DNA of 64,000 nt from Allomyces macrogynus ATCC 38327 (taxonomy: Eukaryota; Blastocladiomycota; Blastocladiomycetes; Blastocladiales; Blastocladiaceae): NCBI GenBank assembly GCA_000151295.1, contig GG745330.1, forward strand, positions 461,225 through 525,224, read 5' to 3'. This document shows positions 43,231-52,230 of the stretch, piece by piece; position 1 is the stretch's first letter, and every line of letters starts with the position of its first letter. Made by a program: the position numbers and the translations under genes. The notes beneath the pieces are model-generated. The model saw only the letters and a list, made by a program, of their open reading frames with translations. It did not search any database and was not told the origin of the DNA.

Positions 43231-45094
43231 ATGGCCTCGGAATCGACGTCGAGCGCTCCCGTCCCCACCGCCGAGCCGGTGCCCGTGTCGCCGCAGCGCG
43301 AGCGGTCCCCCGCCTGGTCGCCCTCCCGTGCGCGTGCGGCGTCCCCGGCTAAGAACGACACGGCAACGCCAGCGTCGCCCAGCAAGACCGACGGTGCCGT
43401 CGCTGCGTCGACCCCGCACGACGAGTCGGCCATGGACGTGGACGCGGCCGACGCCGCTGAGCCCACGGCGTCGTCGTCGAGTAAGCGGTCGCGCAAGGTG
43501 CCGGCGACGCCGCGCGCCTCGACGCCGCGTGCGTTCAAGTCGGCGGCAACCCCGTCCTACTCGTCGCGCAAGTCGCGCGCACAGGCGACGCCGTCGTCGT
43601 CGTCGCGCAAGCCCAAGATTTCCAAGACCGATCTCGTGACCAAGGCGAGCTATGCGCCGGGCGACGTGGTCTTTGCGCAGGTGCACGGGTACCCCTACTG
43701 GCCCGCCAAGGTCGTCAACAATGCCGACGTCCCGGAGCAGTTTAACCAGCGCCGTGGGAAGGAGCTGTCGGTGCTCTTCTTTGGCACGTTTGATTTGTAC
43801 GTTGCGGATGTCTTTTGGTCGGGTGCGGTCTGCCGACGGTCGGTGATGCTGACATGGTATTTGCTTGTCCAGTGGTTTCGTGACCGCCGACCAGCTCGTG
43901 CCGTTTGAGGAGAACGTCGACATGCTCGGCGGCGGGTCGGCCAAGCTCAAGAAGGCCGTCGAGCAGGCGCGCGACAACCCGGAGCTCGCCGACGAGAAGC
44001 TCGAGGAGATCAAGCATCGCGACACCAACGACGAGATTGAGGGTTCCGACGAGAATGAGGAAGAGGAAGAAGAAGAGGAGGAGACGCGCACGCCCGCGCG
44101 CAGGTCGGCGCGCAAGGCGACGCCCAGCAAGAAGGCCAAGACGCCCGTGGCGGCCACGACGCCGAGCAAAAAGTCAGCGCGGGTCGCAGCCAAGACATCG
44201 AGTAAGCGCGCGTCCGAGCATGATGCGCATGAGGAGGAGGCGAGTAAGGCGTCGAAGCGCGTACGTGTGCATGGCTGGTCCGGTCGAAGTGGCAAAAGGG
44301 CACAGACTGACATTTCTACTCACCCGCTCGCTCACAGGCAAAGACCAAGAAGGCCGTCAAAGAGCAGACCGAGGGCATTCCCGACCAGATGAAGAAGTGG
44401 CGCCACGTGCTGCAGAAGTCGTTTATCAAGGGCAAGGTATGGGCTCCAGCTTCACGCGTGCCCGTTTGGCGGTTGGGCTATGCTCGCTCACCCTTTTCTC
44501 TCATTACGTAGAAGGACGGCGATTCCCCGATCATTTCGAAGGCCGACATTGACGCGATCGTACGTTGGCGTTTGCCGTCGCTGTTTGTTTCGAGTGTCGC
44601 GACACAATGGTCACTCACCCGCCGCATTGCTATTGGATTAGGACTGGCCCGCCGTCAACACGACCTTCAACGCGTTTGCCGCCTACGTCGACTCGTCCGA
44701 CTGCGACCTGGGCAAGCTCACTGAGTGCAAGCTGCCCAAGGTGCTCAAGCTGATCAAGCCGGCCGCGTTTGACGAGGACGTGCTGCCGATCATTGCCGAG
44801 CACTCGGTCCTCGAGCGCACGCAGAAGCTGCTCGACGCCATCTACGGCAAGAGCCATGCCGACGCGCCCACGCACGCGGGTGAGGCCAGCACCAACGGCA
44901 CGGCGGCGATTGCGGCTGCCGAGTCGGCGATCCCGAGCGAGGCCGTGACCCCCGCCGAGCCGGCGACGCCCGCTGAGCCGGCCGAGCCGCAAGCAGCCGA
45001 GTCCAAGGAGGACGTGGACATGGCCGAGCAGCAGCAGCCGGAGCCGGAGCAGCAGGCCGAGGCGCAAGACGCGCCGATGGACCAGACCGAGTAA
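43231..45094 (+). CDS. PWWP-domain chromatin protein (HDGF/LEDGF-like architecture)
   Basis: Five exons: 43231-43796, 43873-44260, 44338-44436, 44512-44559 and 44642-45094; 517 aa. The N-terminal 135 residues are Ser/Pro/Ala/Lys-rich. A PWWP domain follows (YAPGDVVFAQVHGYPYWPAK, LSVLFFGTFDF spliced to GFVTADQLVPF), the module that reads methylated H3K36/H4K20 nucleosomes. Next is an acidic run (11 acidic residues in EENEEEE-type sequence), then Lys/Ser/Thr-rich basic repeats with SKK and SRKP elements. The C-terminal half has a helical domain (PDQMKKWRHVLQKSFIKGK, LGKLTECKLPKVLKLIKP, LERTQKLLDAIYG) reminiscent of the TFIIS-N/IBD fold of LEDGF-type proteins. The tail is Ala/Glu/Pro/Gln-rich and acidic. 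A nuclear, histone-reading cofactor is inferred; the specific orthologue is unknown. Confidence 0.85.
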
Positions 45095-45556
45095 GGTCGT
45101 GCGTTTGCTGAGGTCATGTTGTCGCTTGCTCCAACGGCACGGCTTCAAGCGCAAGAGCGAGTGGAGAAGAGAGCCCTGTTTGTCTTTGCACCCGTTTGAT
45201 GTTTGTTTCATGGTTCAATTTCTGTCGTTCGTTATTCTTTTCGGCCTGCGTTCTTTTCTGCTCTCCGGGGCGTGCTCTTTGAGGCCCATCCTCGCTGACG
45301 CTGGCCCAGATCAGTTTCTTTATTTATGAACGCTCATTTCGGTACCATCTCGTCACTGTTGCTGCCGCGGCTCCTTTCGCTCAGGACGACGTTCGACAGC
45401 TCTCGTCAAGCATCTTGCTGCCAAAGATGCAGATGCCAGGCAAACGTGACCGTGTGGAAGGGCGCCAAGCAAATTGGCGCCGCAATATCATTGATCGCGA
45501 TGCGGGCGACCAGAGCTGCGGTTTTGAATACGACCACAAATTCCAACAACAACAAA
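45095..45556. other. Intergenic upstream of the nicastrin gene
   Basis: About 460 bp, T-rich after the PWWP stop. No gene recognised; it should contain the nicastrin promoter. Confidence 0.4.
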
Positions 45557-47958
45557 ATGAGGACTAGTCGCAAACAATTCCCCGCATTGCCAGTCGCAAT
45601 ATTGCTCTGTGTTCTTGCTCTGGTGGTCGTCAATGATACCGGTTGGGCCAATTGCAACTTCAACAATCGCAATGTCAGCTTCGGAAATTGATACCAGGAT
45701 GATCAACGGACTCTAGCCCTCGCTCAAGTCTCCACAACATACTTATACAATGACATTTACGCCACATTCTCTGCCGCTCCGTGTGTTCGGCTGCTCAACG
45801 AGAGCGGGCCCATTGGCTGCTCGGGTACGGCTAGTGCTTGGACGGGCGGCGGTGGAGCGCGTCTTGCTAGTGTGCTTCGATCACTCATTGCGACCTTTCC
45901 GACCATAGCCAGGGCGGCGAGCGGGATCCTCTACCCGGCGCTGACCAGGACCGACTTGACGCAGTTCTTGGGCAATGGCGACTTGTCGTCGCGATATGTT
46001 GTGGTCATGACGTTGGACATGCTGTCGCGGTACAGTATTGGCCGTTTGTGTCGAATTCGCGTCCAAGTCGCTGATCCTTGTGGTTTCTTCTCTTTCTTAG
46101 CGACACCATCCGCTCCTGCTCCAGCTCGAGCAAAGTGGCCGGGATTGTCGTCATGCCGCCAGCCGAAGGAGCGAGCGTCGTCAACGGTGAGATCTCATGC
46201 CCGGATTGCGACGACAAGCACGTCACGGCGGATTGGAACCCGCAGGTACGTTACGCTTGCACCGCATTTTCTCCGCCCTGTTAAGGGCCCTGACCAATCA
46301 TTCTTGCGGATGTAGGGCACTGGTCTCTTCTACGACAGCTTTGACCTGCCCATTTTCGCGTTTGCGAACGTGTCGACCGACATGGCGTCGGCCATGAAGC
46401 AAGTCCAGAGCGTACGTTGATGTTCTTTTATCTTGATCCCAACACTTTCATCTCAACCAAGACGCCAAATTGGGGTAGGCTCTGACCACGAACCGCGAGC
46501 GCGGCTACGCCGGATCGCAGGTGATCGCCGCCGAGCTCGACGCGTTCATGTCCGGCGCACACCGCGCGAGCAACTGCTTGCGCCGCGGCATGTGCAAGCC
46601 CGTCGGTGGACAGTCGGTGTATGCGGCCTATGCCAACGAGTTCACTAAGCCCGTCGTGTTCCTGACGGCGACGCTCGACGGCAAGTCGTTTTTCCACGAC
46701 TTGGCGCCGGCCGCGACCAAGAGTTTGACGGGCACGGCCGCGTTGCTGACGGCAGCCGTCGCACTCGGGCAGGTTCGTGCTCTCATCGCATCGATCTGGC
46801 TCCCGGGAAACTTACTGCCGCCCTCTCGTCTCGGTTCAGTTGAATCCCAACTCGTTCAAGCGGCACCTCGCGTTCGGCCTGTTCACGGGCGAGCAATGGG
46901 GTCACATTGGCTCACGCGCGTTTGTGCGCGACCTCGACAACTTCAAGTGCCAGACGCAGTTCTCCGGCCCGGTCCCGGCGTGCCCGTATTACAACGCGTC
47001 GTGCGCGCTTCCCTGCCGCCAGTCGACGGCGTTCACGGCCATGAGCCTCGACCGCGTCTCGCACGTACTCGATGCCAACGTCGTGACTAGGGGCGACTTG
47101 CACGTCCACATCCCCGTCGGTTCCGCGGGCAGCCAGCAGCTGGCCGACCTGATGGTTGGAGCCAATGCGACGGGAAGCGTCAAGATGAACGACCGCGGTC
47201 TCCCGCCGTCGCCCGTGCTCGCGTTTCTCGAGCGCAAGCCCGATGTGGCCGTGGCCGCCGTGAGCACGCTCGACAAGGCGTGGCCGGCCGCTGCCGACGC
47301 GGAAATCGATAATGCCGCGGCCGCGCGTGACGACGCCGTCCTGCGCAACGTGTGTGCCGCGGCGCAAACGATCGCGCGAACCGCGTGGCTCGTCGCGACC
47401 GATGCCGCTAATTCGACCGCTGGTGCTAACCCGGCCGTCGACGCCGTCAACTGCACGCTCGCGCGCACGCTCGTGCAGTGTCTTGTCGAGGGCACGTCGT
47501 GCCCGCTCGGAATCACCTACCGGCAAAAGACGCTGCCGACGGCTTATACAGGCGTGGCCTCGTGGGGCATCGGCGCCGGGTGGGCCGCGCAGGTCGCGGC
47601 CACGGTCTTGGCCAATGCCACGGCCGCGAGCAATTCGACTTTGGCCACGTGCACGAACAACAAGCAGTGCACAGCCGTGGGCGAGGCGTGCATTGGCGGG
47701 CGGTGTATCGCGTCGTGGACCAACACGCATTTGGGGTTCCCGGCCGGGATCGAGGTGGATCAGACTACGGGCAAGTTTTTTGTCAAGGATGCGAAGTTGC
47801 CGCACTGGGTCGAGAGCGATTGGGAGACGACGGGGTTCCGCATGTTTGTGCAGTCGAGCACGGCGGTGCAGGTCGTGGAGCTCGTCGTGGGGATTGTGGT
47901 CGTCGCGATCGTGGGGGCCGGTGCGTGGGTCGCGCAGAAGAAGGTGAAGGTCGAGTAG
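45557..47958 (+). CDS. NCSTN: Nicastrin (gamma-secretase subunit)
   Basis: Six exons: 45557-45641, 45717-46029, 46101-46245, 46316-46411, 46479-46772 and 46840-47958; all in phase, 683 aa (human 709). It is the large glycosylated ectodomain subunit of gamma-secretase, which gates substrate entry to presenilin. The signal peptide is LPVAILLCVLALVVV. Residues about 49-62 read APCVRLLNESGPIGC, nearly identical in pattern to animal PCVRLLNATHQIGC. Further matches: VVVMTLDMLSRDTIRSC, DWNPQGTGLFYDSFDLPIFA, VVFLTATLDGKSFFHDLAP, FGLFTGEQWGHIGSRAFVRD (position of the DYIGS motif), DLHVHIPVGSAG and LPPSPVLAFLERKPD. A single transmembrane helix (VVELVVGIVVVAIVGAGAWV) sits at about 655-675, followed by a short Lys-rich cytosolic tail. 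There are several N-x-S/T sites. The Cys-rich ATCTNNKQC...CIGGRC stretch before the helix resembles a small EGF-like insert and is unusual for the family. Confidence 0.85.
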
Positions 47959-48184
47959 TTTGACGTTGACGCGTCGATTGTTGCTAGGCAAAGTGTGTGA
48001 TTATGATTTCTACTTGACGAGACGCTTTGTCTATTCCAAGGACAGAGCACAGTGCCACGAAAACCGCCACTGCAACACATCACAAAAAGCGACCAACACG
48101 CACTCGGGCCGTGGTTCCACACGGTTCCACACGACCCGTGGAGAATTTCTCGTTACCCGATCATAATTGTCCACCCAACCAAGC

Positions 48185-49552
48185 CTACATCAACGCCGCG
48201 ACCAAGGCCACGACGGCTGCCACCACCGAAACCGCCGACTGCGACCCCTTCAGCGGCTCGGCGCGGCCCGACTCCACGAGCAAGCCGTGGTCCGACGCGA
48301 GCGACACGCGCGTCATGTCCTTGGGCCCGGCCGCGGCACTCGCGCGAGTGCCGTCATGGTTGACCAAATCGCCACCGCTCGACGACCCGCCATTGGTCTT
48401 GCCGCCCTGCGAGCTCGTCGCCGCAGCAGGTGCGACATCAAACGCGTTCTTTTCCTGGTCGCCACTCGACGACGGCGTCGGCGTCGACGATTCGGACGAG
48501 GTCGCCGACGTGGACGTGCTGCTCGGTGCGTCCGAGGTGGGCGACGGGGAGGGCTTCTCCTCTTCCTTTTTCGGCTCCTCCTTGGGTGCGGCAGCAGGGG
48601 CAGCGGCGGCGGGCTTCGGGGCCGGAGCAGGTGCTGGCTTGGGCGCGGGAGGAGGAGGCGGCGGCGGCGGGATCACGTCGCCCGTCCAGATGGTTTGACC
48701 GGCCATGTTCCCGGCAGGCTCGTCTAGCAATCCCGAGCATCAAAAATTATGAGCCGACTCGTGGAACATTTCCAGCGAATAAACAAAACGTACAGTTGCA
48801 CGCCAAGAACGCGCGCCCACACCCTTCCGCCAACCCGCACCCGACACGAGTCGACTGGGCCCACGCCATTTGCGTGAAATGGTTGAATCCGTGGTTCCCC
48901 TCGGCAGCCCACCGGCCAACCATGGACAGCACCGACCCTAGGTCCGTGGCCAAGCCCATGGCCAGGTTCTCGCCCTTGCCGCCGGACCCATTGTGCGAGA
49001 GTGAGCACTGTGCGGCCTGCGTACGCGCACGGTTCTCGGCAAACGATGCGAGCCCGCCGTCCCAGTTGATGCGGTTGTGCACGCCCGCCGCGGTGCGGAG
49101 CCTAGACCAGGAGGAGAACCGTGAGCATCTTTGTGATATTCGTACGGCCGGCATGATGGTCCATCCAGTGTGGGGGTGGCGTCTTGTCCGACACGCATCA
49201 TCGCGCCATCACCAGGTCTTTCTTCACGCTGCAAGTCTTCGTGTTCGGCCCAATGCGCCTGTGCGCACCGGTTCGCCACCGCCACACTGGCCGCTCCTGC
49301 ACGACGACTGGCTCATTCATGACCACGAGCGCTGCACAAAGGTTATCGGCGACGGCCATGGGCCGTTGCCCAGCATTTCCTGCATGGGAGGACGTACGTG
49401 TTGTGGGCCGTGACGATGCCGCTGGCAATCAAGCCCGAGACGGCCGACTCGGCGTGAGCCGGGGCCAGGGCTGCGACGAGCGCAAGAATGACCACGGCGC
49501 GGAGCATGGGCATGGTGCCTTGCGGGTTCGACGAGGGCGTGGTCGTCGTCAT
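48185..49552 (-). CDS. Secreted CAP/SCP (PR-1-like) protein with GPI-anchor signal
   Basis: Three exons on the minus strand: 49552-49398, 49101-48794 and 48723-48185; 333 aa. A signal peptide (MLRAVVILALVAALAPAHA) begins at or shortly after the first ATG. The CAP domain occupies about residues 45-165: VTAHNTLRTAAGVHNRINWD, LASFAENRARTQAAQCSLSH, GENLAMG, the signature NHFTQMAWAQSTRVGCG, and FLACNYDEPAGNM. CAP proteins of fungi (Pry/PR-1 type) bind sterols and fatty acids outside the cell. A long Pro/Ala/Glu/Ser-rich stalk follows, then a hydrophobic C-terminus (SVVAAVVALVAALM) typical of GPI attachment, so it is probably a wall- or membrane-tethered surface protein. The first intron is 296 nt, long for this genome; both donors are gtacgt. 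Confidence 0.85.
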
Positions 49553-50149
49553 GTTGGTTATCCGTGGTTGGCTCTGAAGCGTGCAGGCCGATGCTCCCGT
49601 CGTTGCTGGGCAGCGGGTCGGGAAATGTGTCGAAACGTCACCGTCGGGTCCAGCCTTGCAAGCTGCGGATCTTTATGAGCAGTACGGCCTCGCTTGCGTG
49701 CGGCGGTCTCGAAAGTCGCCGAGTCGCCGTGGTCGAGTTGGTTTAGAGGTGACGACGGGGCAGGCCGCCTGGAGCGAGCGTGCTGACGTTGCTGGTGATT
49801 GAAGCTGTTGTCGTTGTCGTCGTTGTCGTCGTCTTCAGCTGGCGAAACGACGGCGACTTGGTCTATGGGGGGGCTGGGAGCGAGGGGGCGAGGAGACTGA
49901 CGAGCACCGGATGAACTAACTGCACGAGCATGTCGTGTCGGCCCAAGTTGCAAGGCAAAGGACTCGAACCAGGGCGTCGGCCCCTCCGCCCCGAAAGAGC
50001 GTCTCTCATCCTTTTTGCGTGGTTCCCGCCACCCCATGGTGCGAAAACCATGGAGCGCGCGGCGACGCCTCGTTGCACATTTTACCCTGTCTTTCGACGC
50101 GCCGCGCGTTTCATTCTAGATCACAACCATGATCACTCCCGTCGCACAA
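49553..50149. other. Intergenic upstream of the CAP gene
   Basis: About 600 bp holding the CAP promoter and the 3' flank of the neighbouring PPR remnant. A string resembling a Pol III B-box (ggttcgagtcc, minus strand near 49960) is present, but no tRNA cloverleaf can be drawn around it. Confidence 0.35.
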
Positions 50150-50870
50150 TGCAAGAATGAATCCAATACTCTCTCTCTTTTCTCGAGACGTCGTGTCTGG
50201 CAACGGCCAGAACTGGTCGAGCCCTGCCTTCTCAAGCGCAGCCTGGACGTACGGCCGGGGATGCTGCATCAGTCGCTCGCCAAGCGACGCCAAATATTGC
50301 AGCACCTCCATCTTCTCCAACGGCCGATTCACGCCCTTTTCGACCGACAAGAGTGTTCCCACCAACTTCCGGTCAGGCTTGAGCCTCTTGCTGGGCACCA
50401 CGTCCCGCGCGATCCGCGGCGCGTACATGACCTGGTGCTGCCAGCAGGTTGGCTTCGACCTCTGTCGTCCAGCCTTTCACACTATGCCCGCCCCACGGCG
50501 CGTCCTGCAACTGCTTCACGGCTTGATCGAGCCGATCCCGATCCCCGGCAATCCCGCACGCATCAAGCAGACTGCTCTGCAGTGCAGCCCTGGGCACGAC
50601 CCCGTCGCGCACAATCGCTTCCCACTCGGCAAACACGCGGCCATACTGGCACCTGGGCGAGTAGCCCTTGACGAGCGCACCGCGCACGATCGGATTCGAC
50701 GTCACGTCGCGCACGCCCAGCTGTGTAGCCTGTGCGAGAATCTGGTCCATGGCTGAAATGTTACCGCGCGTCGCTAAGTATTCGAGGAAGAGGCCAAGTG
50801 CTGGCTTGCACGGGCACACCAAGTGTCTTCGCTGCATCGTGTGCGCGGGCATGGTTTTGCAAAACAGGAA
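50150..50870 (-). pseudogene. Decayed duplicate of the 3' end of the neighbouring PPR gene
   Basis: The minus strand encodes a near copy of the last ~230 residues of the intact PPR gene at 52231-55008: MDQILAQATQLGVRDVTSNP versus MDKILAEAERMGVRDVTANP, FAEWEAIVRDGVVP versus FAEWDAIVRDGVVP, KQLQDAPWGGHSV versus KQLQEVPWGGHNV, and LEKMEVLQYLASLGE in both. The copy is interrupted by frame changes near 50400-50430 (before RDVVPSK) and near 50800, has no start codon, and has lost the equivalent stop, reading on past WPLPDTTSRE. Similarity also extends into the 3' flank (the word attgaatccaat and its surroundings), which argues for a segmental DNA duplication rather than retroposition. Confidence 0.85.
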
Positions 50871-52230
50871 CTCATGGGCGCTCTCGGCGCCTGGTGGGTG
50901 CCACTGGACATTGTCGACTCGAAGCGCTGCCAGAAATCATGCCGTGTACTTGAGCCTTGACTCGTGCGACCCAAGTTCGAAGGCCGACGCGCTGTCCGTA
51001 GCATTGGCACTCGTCGAGAGGCAGGAGTCAGGGCCGATCAAGCGAATTTGCTCGGTGGAGATGACCCGTGCAGTAATTCGGAGTCTGCAGAGCACCGGCA
51101 TGAGGCCAGAGTCTTGCACGAGTTGCTGTCAACTTCTGGCTGGCGCCTGGAAGCCGCAAGCCATCTTGTGGGCGGCGGGTTGCTGACGGGATTGGAGGCA
51201 CTGTTACTGGTACTTGGGTGCTTGCAGCTGCTGCGAGTCGCGGAATGATGAAGGCATGCGACGGTTTGCCGCAGGTTCGGGAGTGCGTCTCAAATGTTGT
51301 GATCAGTCTTGGGCGCTGCCACAAACGAAATGATCCACCATGATCGTTGGCCTGTGTTGTCTCTTGATTGAGCGGCATGCTTCCTCATCCTCGTGCGCAT
51401 AAACCACCCGAACCCTCTCCCTCTCCCCATAAAATGAAGAGGTTGGCGTCACGGAGAATGTTTGTGACTACAGTACTGAGCAGCAACCGGTAGTTACGCA
51501 TAGGGCAAGCATCCCGCGACAAAAAATAGTACAGGGCGGGGCGGACAGCAGTGCGCCTGTGGTTGCCTTGGTCATTATAACCGAAACGGGATCAGCTCTC
51601 TCTCCATATTTTTCCGGTCGAGCCGGTCGCGGAAACATCAACCGCAATTCGGGCCGCAGTGGAAGCGTCGGTCAAGACGGGACACACTGTTCACACGTGC
51701 GGCAACTTGTTCAGGGCGGGAAGTGCTTGTACCGGCGCACCAAGACGCCGAAGTGCATCCGCAGGGGTGGAGCATCGTCAAATCAGGCATATACTGCTGG
51801 GATGCATTGCCGTCAGATGCTGTCACCAGCACACAGTCGGACCCGACTATTATCGAGAGCTGCACCTCCACCGCGCTGGACCGTCATGTCCACCTGGTGG
51901 AGAGTGAGCGCAAACCCGTTGAGCAGCTATTCGATCGGCTTTCGCTTCGTTCGACCGAATACGGTTGACGCCGCCATGGTTGCTGGGATGAATAAAACGC
52001 CATGCCAGCCAGCTGATGTCAAATCAATCTTCTTCGAACCCGTCCCATACAGCGTCGACGACCCCGAATAGTATCAATATTCAGCACTGAGAGTCAGCCA
52101 ATGCAAAGCATGGGTCAGCATTGTCGACAACGCTGACCTTTACATCTTAGACTGTTTGTCAATCACATAATGTTCACTCCCAACTCCGTCGTCGCACAAG
52201 ACAAAATTGAATCCAATCCCCCCGTTCTCT
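50871..52230. other. Unassigned stretch between PPR remnant and PPR gene
   Basis: About 1.36 kb with no confident gene. A plus-strand frame at 51559-52071 (170 codons) and an overlapping one with GIYCWDALPSDAVTST show no consistent codon pattern, and I cannot assign them. The first ~150 bp may be further decayed PPR sequence; the last ~60 bp are the 3' flank shared with the duplicate. Confidence 0.35.

Noticed and set aside
49920..50040. tRNA-like B-box (ggttcgagtcc on the minus strand)
   Set aside because: The T-stem pairs at only two positions, and there is no matching acceptor stem or A-box.
51559..52071. Possible small secreted protein gene (CSHVRQLVQGGKCLYRR)
   Set aside because: No signal peptide in frame, overlapping frames look equally plausible, and no splice model gives a family-like protein.
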